Below are positions 28,792 to 37,900 of a stretch of DNA of 64,000 nt, piece after piece. The stretch spans positions 1 through 64,000 of the forward strand of contig JAMFSL010000061.1 in assembly GCA_026225275.1 (NCBI GenBank), read 5' to 3'. The first letter of the stretch is position 1; the number at the start of each line of letters is the position of its first letter. This stretch comes from Puia dinghuensis (lineage in GTDB: Bacteria; Bacteroidota; Bacteroidia; Chitinophagales; Chitinophagaceae). A program made the position numbers and the translations under genes. The notes beneath the pieces are model-generated. The model ran no database searches. It saw only the letters and a program-made list of their open reading frames with translations, and was not told the DNA's origin.

Positions 28792-28961
28792 TTTTTCAAC
28801 TTTTTCTTTGCCTCGGTCGTGGACAACCCCTTGCCTTCCTTTATTTGCTGGCGGCCTTCCTCCACCTTATTGAAAAGGAGAATCCTGTCAAATAATTGAA
28901 CAGTATCAAAATTATCAGGCATATTTTTAACTGCCGAAAGCACCTGTCTCTTTGTTAACAT
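28749..28961 (-). CDS. Antitoxin of a RelE/ParE-type module, C-terminus altered
   Basis: A 70-residue protein. Residues 1-60 look like a complete Bacteroidota antitoxin (LFDRILLFNKVEEGRQQIKEGKGLSTTEAKKKLKKWLK). Homologues typically end at WLK. Here the frame continues for ten residues (LWKHTRIGEG) read out of frame from toxin DNA, because the native stop codon has been lost. It overlaps the toxin remnant by 43 bp. Such antitoxins normally bind the toxin and repress their own promoter; that may persist. Confidence 0.68.
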   Translation of the reverse strand: MLTKRQVLSAVKNMPDNFDTVQLFDRILLFNKVEEGRQQIKEGKGLSTTEAKKKLKKWLKLWKHTRIGEG

Positions 28962-29283
28962 GGAATATCATTTTTGTTTTGACTTCCCCTTCAGTCACCT
29001 ATCACGTGGCGAATTTAAATCATTTATTCAATGGTAATATAATCAAAATTCTGATAAAATATCGACAACCCTAAGAGGTAAAGCGGCTTGAAGGGCGCTT
29101 GCGGTTCTCCTTTGGCAGTCCAGGTTATGTAAATTGAAAATAAAAGCTATGCAATTTGAAGTTATTACTTGTGTATTTTGCAAATTTCTCCCTTCCTCGT
29201 CCCCTTGCCTGGGAAAAGTACGGTTCAGTAAGAAGAACCAAAGCACGCATTAAGTTTTTCGTATATTCATTAAAAATTGTCAT
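28962..29283 (+). other. AT-rich intergenic stretch with no clear gene
   Basis: This 322-bp stretch between the antitoxin and the H1-like gene holds no convincing coding sequence. A 67-codon minus-strand frame at 29043-29246 has no recognisable features. It should contain the promoters of both neighbours, but I cannot place a reliable box. Confidence 0.5.
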
Positions 29284-29616
29284 ATGAGCAAAGCAAAGAA
29301 GTCAGCGCAACCCGCATCGGCGGCCCATGAAGGAAAAGGATTCTTTGCTCTGGCAGGAGAGGCTTTTGCCGTTTTGGGCGAAGAGATCATCGAGGGTAAG
29401 GATAAGGTCATCGAAGTTACTGCGGCAAAGATCACTGCTGTAAAAAAGGCTATTAAGAAGGTCACTCACAAGAAGCCCGTGAAGAAGGCTCCGGCGAAGA
29501 AAAAGGCCGTGTCGGCACCTAAGAAAGCAACGAAAAAAGTAAAGCCTGCACCAAAGAAATCCGCTCCGGCGCCGAAAAAGGCAGTAAAAAAGAAGGCATC
29601 GTCCCGTAGTAAGTGA
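29284..29616 (+). CDS. Histone H1-like Lys/Ala/Pro-rich DNA-binding protein
   Basis: A 110-residue basic protein. The first half is a moderately charged helix-forming region (GFFALAGEAFAVLGEEIIEGKDKVIEV). The second half is a low-complexity tail of KKAP, KKPV and APKK repeats resembling the C-terminal tail of eukaryotic histone H1 and of bacterial Hc1-like proteins. It likely binds DNA without sequence specificity. A terminator follows 28 bp after the stop. Its position inside the AT-rich region suggests it may have arrived with that DNA, though such genes also occur in core Bacteroidota genomes. Confidence 0.75.
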   Translation: MSKAKKSAQPASAAHEGKGFFALAGEAFAVLGEEIIEGKDKVIEVTAAKITAVKKAIKKVTHKKPVKKAPAKKKAVSAPKKATKKVKPAPKKSAPAPKKAVKKKASSRSK

Positions 29617-29644
29617 TTTCCAAGGGAGACGCTCGTAGAAATGC

Positions 29645-29670
29645 AAAGAGCCCGATAAATCAGGCTCTTT
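29645..29670 (+). terminator. Terminator after the H1-like gene
   Basis: AAAGAGCC (29645-29652) and GGCTCTTT (29663-29670) pair around a 10-base loop, ending in TTT. It can act for the H1-like gene on the plus strand and, with the AAA side, for the DoxX-like gene on the minus strand. Confidence 0.7.
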
Positions 29671-29703
29671 AAGAGGAATAATTAAATTCTGATAGTGGAC
29701 AGC

Positions 29704-30000
29704 CTATAGAACATGTTTGATAGACATAAATAATGACGGATCCATAAGATATGCTGACAGCCAAAGGGAAATAAGAAAAATCGAGGGAAATAACGGGCTG
29801 TCTTCAGAAGATAAATGGATCGCGATGGTCCCACCATACCAACTGCATAATAAAAAAAATCCGATATGGGAAGTAGCCGGGATAAAAAATAAGGCCAACA
29901 GTATTACTTTAGCAAAGCCTGTAAGGAGGAAATTTTTTTTGATGAAACTACCTGTATTTAATTTAGCCATGTTATCCATCACAGGCTTGGCTTTTACCAT
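29704..30000 (-). CDS. DoxX-like membrane protein, N-terminus possibly lost
   Basis: Residues from about 27 onward match DoxX-like proteins (PF13564): FAKVILLALFFIPATSHIGFFLLCSWYGGTIAIHL, then SLWLSAYLMDPSLF. Three hydrophobic helices are visible, against the usual four. The first helix would be encoded by a poorly matching stretch around the ATG at 30000, and the open frame runs upstream into the divergent AraC remnant. The gene is therefore probably truncated or rearranged at its 5' end. The family is linked to redox stress and membrane functions but has no firm reaction. Confidence 0.55.
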   Translation of the reverse strand: MVKAKPVMDNMAKLNTGSFIKKNFLLTGFAKVILLALFFIPATSHIGFFLLCSWYGGTIAIHLSSEDSPLFPSIFLISLWLSAYLMDPSLFMSIKHVL

Positions 30001-30021
30001 GATCAAAATTGCAGGGATAAA

Positions 30022-30967
30022 CTGAACGGCGGGCAGGTAAAGCTTTTGTGCGCCATGGGGATTGGAAATGCCGAAAGATGGATTTTCTCAATTCTGGAGG
30101 GTTCTGAAAGGTGCATGTGTTTTGAAAATCCCTAATGAACCTTTAATACATCTCGATGAAGGTGACTTAGTGTTTATTCCCCACGGTTCAAGCCATTGGA
30201 TAGCTGATCACCCGGACAGTCAACTTATCTCTTCCATAGCGTATGTTAAGGCCATTGAAAATGGCATGCATCTTTTTGATGGTAATGGCGAAAAAACGGT
30301 TTTTGTAGGCGGCCATTTTGAATATGAAAGCGAGCCTTTACATCCTTTTGTCAAGGATTTACCCAGGTATATTCATATCAGCAATTTAAAAACGAAGGAG
30401 CAATACTGGTTAAATCAAGCAGCAGAGCTATTATTTGAAGAGATCAGTAATGAAAGGCCGGGCAGTAAGATCCTTATCGACCGGATGGCAGAAATTCTTT
30501 TTATACATACCATGCGTGCCTATTTAGCACAATCAACGCAGGTAAGCGGATTTTTGTCCGCATTCAAGGATGAGAGGATCAGTAAAGTTTTAAAAAATAT
30601 TCACAATTTTCCCGAAAAACAATGGACGCTGGAACTCATGTCGACCGAAGCGGGTATGTCGCGAACCCTGTTTTTCAACACTTTTAAGACATTAGTTGGC
30701 GAAACTCCATTAAGTTATCTTACTAACTGGCGCATCGGCAAAGCAAAAGAAATATTAGCGGTAAGCAAAGGAAATATAAGAGATGTAGCGGCCCAGGTAG
30801 GCTACCAGTCCGAAGCTGCATTTAACCGTATATTTAAGTTGAAAGTTAATGAAACGCCCGCGTCTTACAGGAGGAATTTCTATACCGCTACCTTTCCCAC
30901 TTCCTCGATCTCCGCCGCCTCATCTGCCAGCCCGTCCCGCCTGACGTCTTCTGCGAAAGCTTCGTAA
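30022..30967 (+). pseudogene. AraC-family regulator, frameshifted and truncated at its 5' end
   Basis: From about 30041 the protein matches AraC regulators with an N-terminal cupin_6 domain: CAPWGLEMP, FSQFWRVLKGACVL, LDEGDLVFIPHGSSHWI and GGHFEY. A C-terminal AraC HTH follows (WTLELMSTEAGMSRTLFFNTFKTLVGETPLSYL; IRDVAAQVGYQSEAAFNRIFK). The conserved CAPWGLE lies upstream of any start codon and just after a TAA at 30038. In another frame, 30022-30045 reads LNGGQVKL, which continues the family N-terminus if one T is removed from the T-run at 30044-30047. The first residues are missing altogether. A short product could start at TTG 30062. The 3' end runs 88 bp into DUF2252, adding about 28 foreign residues. 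Confidence 0.7.
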
Positions 30968-32133
30968 TATTCCTTTACTACCAACGAATACCTTACAGCA
31001 TATTGCAGTACGGCTTCCTGCCAACCTTCCGTCAGGCCAAATTTCTTCAGCTCATCTGTGGTCGCGGAGCCATCCTGCCCCGAGCTTCGCAACTGTGCCG
31101 ATGCTGTCAACATCGCCATGCTGTCAATCACCCAATACATATCCCGGTACCGATCCCGGAGCAAACGGAAATTAATACTATCCTTCGTCGGTTGCATTTC
31201 CTGCATGATAAAAGACTTTTCCCTGAATATGCTAGTGCTTAACAATGCCGGGCAGCGATTTTGCATCCGGCGCTGAGCACTGATCACCCTATCGCCTTCT
31301 GATCGCCAGGAAGGTTGGGGCGTTGTTATATACGGCGATAGGGATGATGGGGCCGCTTCCTTCATATCCAACAGAATATATTTGTATCCGGTTTCATTGA
31401 GGCTTTTAAGCAGGAAGGCGTACCGTTCGATACCTACGCTGCCCGTACCGGCCAGCCGGAAGACGCCATCAACGACCTTGTAATTATACGGACTGTGCTC
31501 GTCTACCTTTAACCATGCCGTTACATGTTCCATCAAGGCTTGCTTTGTCGTTCGTTTTAGCTTAAAATGTTTGGGGTTATCCGTGACTATCTGTACCCGC
31601 CTTTTTCGCAGATTGGCTTTCTTCGCCAATATTATCCGCTGTTTCCTTTTAGCCACCCCCGTCAAAAAATCGGAGATGATCCCGCGGGCCATAGCTGCCT
31701 CTATATAGTCCGCTTTGCCGGTCGCCAGGGCCGCAGCATAAGACTTTAAAAACAGCTTTGCCATCTTCTCCGCTCTACGTTGCTCGATGCCCAGGGACTC
31801 GAAACCGACAAAGATGCTTGTCACCAACCGAACGACTTCCCAGGTAACCGGCGCCAGGATAGCCTCGTCGAAATCGTTCAGGTCAAAGTATACCTGGTCA
31901 TTGTCGCTCCGGTAACTGCCAAAATTCTCCAGGTGCAGGTCGCCGCAAATCCAACCCAGCGGTCCGGCAGGAAATCCGTAAGCCGTCGACAGATCCTCAT
32001 AAAACAAATGACAGGTACCCCGGAAAAACCGGAAAGCGTTCTCGAGCATCAGTCGGTACTTCAGGGGGCGCATTTTCGGCAGTTTCGATTCATTAAAAGC
32101 AACAATCCTCTCTGTTACAGTATTCATACCCAT
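30880..32133 (-). CDS. DUF2252 family protein
   Basis: A 417-residue cytoplasmic protein of the DUF2252 family (PF10009). Visible family segments are FRFFRGTCHLFYEDL, GWICGDLHLENFGSY, VYFDLNDFDEAILAPVTWEVVRL, RLAGTGSVGIERYAFLL and YILLDMKEAAPSSLSPY. The GDLHLENFG and DLNDFDE motifs resemble the catalytic and metal loops of aminoglycoside phosphotransferase/kinase-like folds, so a kinase-like activity is possible. The substrate is unknown. An ATG two codons in (32127) is an equal start candidate. GC content returns to the level of the surrounding genes here, which marks the right edge of the AT-rich segment. Confidence 0.88.
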   Translation of the reverse strand: MGMNTVTERIVAFNESKLPKMRPLKYRLMLENAFRFFRGTCHLFYEDLSTAYGFPAGPLGWICGDLHLENFGSYRSDNDQVYFDLNDFDEAILAPVTWEVVRLVTSIFVGFESLGIEQRRAEKMAKLFLKSYAAALATGKADYIEAAMARGIISDFLTGVAKRKQRIILAKKANLRKRRVQIVTDNPKHFKLKRTTKQALMEHVTAWLKVDEHSPYNYKVVDGVFRLAGTGSVGIERYAFLLKSLNETGYKYILLDMKEAAPSSLSPYITTPQPSWRSEGDRVISAQRRMQNRCPALLSTSIFREKSFIMQEMQPTKDSINFRLLRDRYRDMYWVIDSMAMLTASAQLRSSGQDGSATTDELKKFGLTEGWQEAVLQYAVRYSLVVKEYYEAFAEDVRRDGLADEAAEIEEVGKVAV

Positions 32134-32271
32134 ATAGATAAAAAATCATGCCTGTGCTACTTTTTCTCTACACTTCCCACCTAAATCCCGAAAATTCAGC
32201 TCTGAAAATCTCGCATTTGGGGTTCTCAAGGATTGGCATGCTTATTCATATCCTTAACATAAAACATCACT

Positions 32272-32880
32272 ATGTCTACAACAGCTAATAACAAGAGCAC
32301 CGGCGCCGCTCACAGCCACGCCGCTTCCCCGTCCAAGTCTAACACCGCCACGGGGCGCAACAAATCGGCCGCAGGCAGCAAAGCCGGCGACTCGAAGCTC
32401 GAGGAATTTTTTCATGATGAAATTAAGGACATCTACTGGGCAGAAAAAAAGCTGGTCCAGACCCTTCCCAAAATGGCCAAAGCCGCTACCAGCAGCGAAT
32501 TAAAGAACGCTTTTACCGAGCATCTGGGTCAGACGAAAGAGCACGTCGCCCGGCTCGAACACGTCTTTGAACTTCTGGGCCACAAACCGCAGGCAAAGAA
32601 ATGTGATGCGATGAAAGGTATCACGGAGGAAGGCGCCAGCATTATTGAGGACACAGAAGACGGCACTTCCACAAGAGATGTTGCGTTGATCCTCGCAGGA
32701 CAAAAGGCAGAACACTATGAGATCGCCACCTACGGCGGTCTTGCACAGATAGCCCGCACGCTAGGTCACCAGGACGTCGCCAAGATCCTTGAAACAACAT
32801 TAAAAGAAGAAAAGGAGACCGATCAGACGCTCACCCAACTGGCAGAAACCAGCGTCAATAACGACGCCGGCGCCGAATAA
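32272..32880 (+). CDS. DUF892/YciE ferritin-like protein
   Basis: A 202-residue protein. The first 40 residues are a Ser/Ala/Lys-rich disordered extension. The rest is the DUF892 (YciE-like) four-helix ferritin-like domain: LEEFFHDEIKDIYWAEKKLVQTLPKMAKAA, then EHLGQTKEHVARLEHVFELLG and QKAEHYEIATYGGL. Glu and His residues in these helices fit a di-iron site. Members are stress induced in several bacteria; the precise role is not established. Confidence 0.9.
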   Translation: MSTTANNKSTGAAHSHAASPSKSNTATGRNKSAAGSKAGDSKLEEFFHDEIKDIYWAEKKLVQTLPKMAKAATSSELKNAFTEHLGQTKEHVARLEHVFELLGHKPQAKKCDAMKGITEEGASIIEDTEDGTSTRDVALILAGQKAEHYEIATYGGLAQIARTLGHQDVAKILETTLKEEKETDQTLTQLAETSVNNDAGAE

Positions 32881-32894
32881 TTTTCTATGTACTA

Positions 32895-33055
32895 TTATTT
32901 CATAAAATTAAACATCCAACGGATGCCGAAGCGGTCCAGGCAGGTACCCCAGTAGGCGCCCCAGAACATATCCATCATGGGATCGATGTCCGAGCCGCAG
33001 GCTGAGAGGGCATTGAAGAGGCGGTCGGTCTCCTCCTTGCTGTCCGGTTCCGAGC
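32895..33055 (-). pseudogene. 3' fragment of a PhnB-like VOC gene (duplicate)
   Basis: This stretch copies the last third of the intact VOC gene at 42689-43123. Over about 153 aligned bases I count six mismatches, and roughly the first 95 bases are identical. The fragment still reads in frame (from EPDSKEETDRLFNALSACG to RWMFNFMK and a stop), but homology ends abruptly near 33055 and no start region remains. A strong hairpin follows immediately. The high identity means a recent duplication or conversion event. Confidence 0.9.
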
Positions 33056-33064
33056 CTTTATAAA

Positions 33065-33098
33065 AAAAGCTAACCCTTTTTGTATCGGGTTAGCTTTT
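33065..33098 (+). terminator. Perfect 12-bp bidirectional hairpin
   Basis: AAAAGCTAACCC (33065-33076) and GGGTTAGCTTTT (33087-33098) pair perfectly around a 10-base loop, with an A-run before and T-run after. It abuts the truncated end of the VOC fragment and could terminate transcription in either direction. Confidence 0.7.
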
Positions 33099-33368
33099 GT
33101 GTTCAAAAACCACTTTTGGGTTGAAGCATTTCATAGGTAGGGCGTAAACAAGGGTCGGATCAGCAAGGGTCGATCAACGGTATTGGATTTGGATTTTAAC
33201 GGTTCTTCAGGTACGGATTAACTTCTTCGGATATTGGACTTTCGCTTTGACAATACAAAGATGCGACGGATTCCTGCCGGGAAAAATAGAGCGATCGCTC
33301 AAACGAAAGTCGTAGGGACGAAAACCGGCTGTAGTAACCCCTCTACATGGGGGTGATTCCCTGAATGC
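33099..33368 (+). other. Gene-free stretch with a palindrome and a possible dispersed element
   Basis: No coding sequence is seen here. It contains a perfect 12-bp palindrome GAGCGATCGCTC at 33289-33300. At 33228-33275 there is a sequence similar to 45574-45627 in another gene-free stretch: both hold TTCGGATA, TGGA, then GCTTT and GACA in the same order. Both lie beyond the 3' ends of minus-strand operons. Confidence 0.45.
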
Positions 33369-33400
33369 AAAGAGGCCGGACAACGGTGCCCGGCCTCTTT
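33369..33400 (-). terminator. Terminator after the SusC/SusD operon
   Basis: AAAGAGGCCGG (33369-33379) and CCGGCCTCTTT (33390-33400) form a perfect 11-bp stem with a 10-base loop. It lies 16 bp beyond the SusD stop on the minus strand and ends that operon; the symmetric A/T flanks allow both directions. Confidence 0.8.
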
Positions 33401-33415
33401 CAACTTATATCTTCC

Positions 33416-34972
33416 TTAATTCGGATAGCCCGGGTTCTGCGGCATCTTTGCCGGATTCAGGATATATTCACTATAGGGTATTGGAAAATATTCATCCTTC
33501 GTCGTGAAGTTAGCAATCTGTGCCAAACCGAAATTCGCCTGACTCTTTGAATGCATATACGTCACCAGGTCATTGATGTTAAAGAAGCGCAACAGGTCGA
33601 ACAACCGGTGGTGCTCGAATGCCAGCTCGGATCGTCGTTCATGCAGGATCGCCAATTTAAGCGTGGGAAAATTCTGCATGTATGTCGGGTCGGTCGTGCT
33701 CGATGTTTCATAAGAAGGCAATCCGGCTCTTGCCCGGACCATATCGATATACTGGACGGCCTGCGCAGTATTGCCCTGGTACATATTCACCTCCGCCAGG
33801 TTAAGGATAACGTCCGCATAACGCATTAGGATCCAGTCATTGCCGCCATAGCCATTTACACCAGCTGCGGAGCTGGTATCCCTGAATTTGGAAATATACC
33901 AGTCGTCTGTCGGAGCATGAGGATCATAGGTGATGGAGTAAGCCGCCCTGGGGTCATTCGTCTCGTACTCATTTACCAGGTCATGCGTAACATTATACCC
34001 GACACTGGAACTGGGCTTCTTGGAGTTTGTAAATACACTGTCGGCCTGCGAGTCCGCTGCAATGGCCGAATGATAGGTGGGATCCCCCTGCAGGAAAACG
34101 ATTTGCAGGATCAGCTCAGGGTTGGTAGCCTTGTCTGCTACGCTAAATACATCCGTATAGTTGATGGTTGACAGATCGGTAAAGGTGCGCTGATTATAAC
34201 AGGCCGTCAGGTAGTAGTTGGCGCTATCCAGGTCGGCATTGGGCGCGGTACCATTATTGCCGCCGTCCAAAGTGGCGAAACGGGTGAGATAGACCTGCCC
34301 AAGCAGGAAATTGACCGCCTGCATGGAGGCATGTCCGCGATTGGCAGCCGGCTGTACCACCGGCAGACCACCTTTTGACGCATTGACCAGGTCAGTAATG
34401 ATCTGCTGGTACACCTGTGCCTGCGGTACCCGAAAGGTGGCGGCCTGGATCTCCGCTGTCGTTGTCAGCGGCGTCGTCGACATGGGGATGTCTCCCCATT
34501 GACGCACCATATCGAACAGCAGCATCGCCCGCAGGAATTCTGCCTCAGCGGTATACTGCCCTTTAAGACTGTCCGTAAACGTTACCTGACCAATACCGGA
34601 CAAGACCGAATTGCACTGTGCAATAGCCTGATACATGGCCGACCAGTGATATCCGAGGTATAAATTGGTCGGATCGATGGAATAATTGTTAAACTGAAAA
34701 GGCTGACCGCCATTCGACTGATTGTCATTCGTCCCCGTATCATCACTTCGCTGATCGGTATACAGGTCACTTTCCTCTCCCATGGCATTATTATTCCGCA
34801 TCAGGTTATAGCAGCCGTTGAGCGCCAGCAATACATCCCCTTCGGATGTATATAACTGCGCCGGAGTTACTGTGTAGGGATTCGATTGCTCGAGAAAACC
34901 CTTTGTGCAGGAGCAGAACAGGATCAGCATCATGCACAGCGCTTGTAAGAATTTATATTTCATGACATTCAT
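33416..34972 (-). CDS. SusD/RagB-type outer-membrane lipoprotein
   Basis: A 518-residue SusD homologue. A lipoprotein signal is seen (MKYKFLQALCMMLILFCSC), so the mature protein is anchored in the outer membrane facing out. The TPR-like N-terminal region (VLLALNGCYNLMRNN; YTAEAEFLRAMLLFDMVRQWGDIPM) and the C-terminal block (RYADVILNLAEVNMYQG; AILHERRSELAFEHHRLFDLLRF; YFPIPYSEYILNP) are typical. It caps the SusC channel and binds the ligand. A second ATG at 34963 may be the real start. It follows susC by 15 bp. Confidence 0.95.
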   Translation of the reverse strand: MNVMKYKFLQALCMMLILFCSCTKGFLEQSNPYTVTPAQLYTSEGDVLLALNGCYNLMRNNNAMGEESDLYTDQRSDDTGTNDNQSNGGQPFQFNNYSIDPTNLYLGYHWSAMYQAIAQCNSVLSGIGQVTFTDSLKGQYTAEAEFLRAMLLFDMVRQWGDIPMSTTPLTTTAEIQAATFRVPQAQVYQQIITDLVNASKGGLPVVQPAANRGHASMQAVNFLLGQVYLTRFATLDGGNNGTAPNADLDSANYYLTACYNQRTFTDLSTINYTDVFSVADKATNPELILQIVFLQGDPTYHSAIAADSQADSVFTNSKKPSSSVGYNVTHDLVNEYETNDPRAAYSITYDPHAPTDDWYISKFRDTSSAAGVNGYGGNDWILMRYADVILNLAEVNMYQGNTAQAVQYIDMVRARAGLPSYETSSTTDPTYMQNFPTLKLAILHERRSELAFEHHRLFDLLRFFNINDLVTYMHSKSQANFGLAQIANFTTKDEYFPIPYSEYILNPAKMPQNPGYPN

Positions 34973-34987
34973 TTTTGAAAGTATGAT

Positions 34988-37900
34988 TTAGAAGATGAGA
35001 TGGACGCCCAGGTCGAAAGTCCGGACCAGCGGATAGACACCATAATCGACGCCTGGCGTGAGGTTGGCTGCGGAACTGCTGATACTGTAGTTATAATCCA
35101 CCTCGGGGTTATAACCCTTATACTTCGTTACGGTAAAAGCATTATTCATGGACGCCGATACCCGGATCGCATCTATGCCTGCCTTCTTCAACCCGACCAA
35201 AGAAGGCACGTTATAGCCCAGCCCGATATTAGTACACCGGAAGAAGCTGCCGTCCTGCAGATAGAAGGTCGAAAGCCGAGTGCTGTTGCTCTGGGTTCCT
35301 GCACGGGAAGCACGATAAACATGTCCGTTACCTTGCTGGGTCTCGGACCGCCACCGGTCCGCTACAACCGAATACTGATTGCCCGATCCCTCCATATTGA
35401 ACAGGTAATAATCCTGTCCATCCAACACCTGATTGCCATAAGACCCCGCGAAGGAAGCACTCAGGTCCACCGGACCATAGTTCGCCGACAGGTTGAACCC
35501 ATAAGTGAATTTGGGATAGGGCGTTCCGATAATACCGAGGTCACCGCTGTTGACGACTCCATCCCCGTTCGCGTCCTTAAAATAAAGGTCACCCGGGCGC
35601 AAGGGATTGGTCTGCGCCGTGCTGCGGGGCGGCCCTTTCAGCGCATATCCCTTGGGGAAGGACTGTGTCGTGGCATTATAGTACTGGTTGTCGATGGCGA
35701 TATTGGCCGAATCCTTCTGGTTGACCATCCCGGCCACTTTATACCCGTAGAACATCCCGATCGGCTGTCCCTGCTCGGTGATATGGGTAATATACTGCCG
35801 CTCGGCGCCGTCGCTGATAATAGGTCCCAGCCCACCCATGCTCAGCACCTTATTGCGGTTGACCGAAATGTTACCGGAAAAATTGAGATTGAATTTATTC
35901 GTTCTGACGATCTTGGCATCCACCTGAAAGTCGAAGCCCTTGTTCTGGATCCGCGAATTGCGCAGGTTCGTCAGGATTGTACTGGACCCCGAGACCGCTG
36001 AAATCGGGTCATTTACCAGCAGGTTGAACGTCCGGCTGTCATAATAGTTGGCGATAAGGGAGATCCGGTCATGGAAGAGCCCCAGGTCTGCACCAAAGTT
36101 ATATTGCGATGTCGACTCCCAGCCGAGATGCGCGTCGGCGACATTGCCTAGTTGATAGGAGGATGCGGGGGTGGGGCTATTGCCGAATATCGTACCGACC
36201 GGGCTGTTGAACACCTGCGCCGCCTTGTAGTCCCCGATATTGTTGTTTCCGCTTAATCCCCAGCTGGCCCTGAGCCGCAGTGACGTATTATCTTCGAGCC
36301 AACCCTTGTAGAAATGTTCTTTCGAGATATTCCATCCGGCAGAAACGGAAGGGAAAGTACCCCATTTGTCAGCCGGACCGAATCGGGACGATCCGTCCGT
36401 CCGCAACGAACCCGCCAGGTAATACTTGCCGGCATAGTTGTATTGCACCCTGCCGAAATAAGATTCCAATGTAGTCGTAATATTCTCCGTCGGTAGCGTT
36501 CCCTGGTTAGGCGTGGTGATCGTAGACGTAGGCGTATTCGCAAATATCTGTCCCGTCGTGCCAGCCGTGACCTGAGGAATCAGGTCGTTCTGAAATCCCT
36601 TGACCGTGAAATTATCGACATTGGTATTAGTGTACTGCGTAGAATACCCCGCCAGTACATCGATATGATGTTCGCCGAATTCTTTGCTATACGAAAGGGT
36701 GAACTCCCCCAACTCATCCTGAAAATTTTCATTCTGTGTCTGCGCATAGGCCGCGGCTACCGCCTGCGCGGAATAGGGCGGATAGGTGCTGGTGCTCAGG
36801 CTGGAAGGCAGATAGAAATCGTATTTCTCGCCATAAGTCTGCAAACCGAGATTGGCCTTGAAGATCAGGTGCGGGATCAACTCATAGCTGGCAAAAGCAT
36901 TGTAGGTAGACCGGTTGCCCACACGCTTGATCTGCGTCCGTTCTGCCGTAGCGATCGGATTTTCGATCGATTGATAACCATATGCGGAGGATTCGGCATC
37001 AGCCAGGTAAGTGGCAACACTCCCGTCTGAATTATACGCCGGAAATACCGGCATATAGATCAGGGCGCCGAATACCGGGCTGTGATCCCAGCGGCCTTCC
37101 TGCGTCTCATGATTCGTATTGCCCGTGTAGGAAAGGCTGGCGCCGACCTTGGTCTTCTCATTGATGTCGCCATCGACATTCGCGCGGAAATTCACCCTTG
37201 TCTGACTGGTATTCAACAGTATCCCCGGCTGGTCCTGGTAGTCGCCGCTGATCATATAACGAACAGTCTTGCTGCCGCCTGTAAAAGACAGATTGTGCTT
37301 GACATAGTTGACATGACGAAACACCTGGTTTTGCCAGTCCGTATTGTATTGTGGCTTAATGACGCTCTGCCCCGCAAAATTATAAAGTTCGGGAGGAATG
37401 CTGACGCTCGAAGCATTGCCCACCCTGCCTATGCGTGTGGTATTATTGTCGGAATACATCGCATCATTCCATACCAGCCCTTGGTTCTGTACCAGGTCCT
37501 TGTAGCTATCATTATGGCCGTCCACCGTCAGCTGCGCGAACTGCGGGCCATTTAACAGCTTGACCTTATGGGCCAGGTCGTCGTCCCCATACTGAAAATC
37601 ATATTCCAGTTTGCTTTTCCCTTCCTTTCCCCGCTTCGTGGTGATCAGGACCACCCCGCCGGACGCTCTTGATCCATAGATCGCGGCCGAAGCCGCATCT
37701 TTCAGAATGTCAATGGACTCGACATCCTCCGGATTGATATAAAGATCATTGCCGGCAGGATAGCCATCGATCACGTACAAGGGGTCGGAGCTCGCATTAA
37801 ACGAACCAACCCCCCTTACCCTGATCTTGGGAGAGGCATAGGGTGATCCATCTGTCTGCGACACGACCACACCAGCGACCTTACCCACCAGTGCCTGTCC

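Noticed and set aside
29043-29246. 67-codon minus-strand reading frame between the antitoxin and H1-like genes
   Set aside because: No recognisable domain, no signal or membrane segment pattern, and the region looks like a divergent promoter space.
29717-30025. 102-codon plus-strand frame opposite the DoxX-like gene
   Set aside because: The minus-strand frame has a clear DoxX-like pattern with hydrophobic helices; the plus frame has none.
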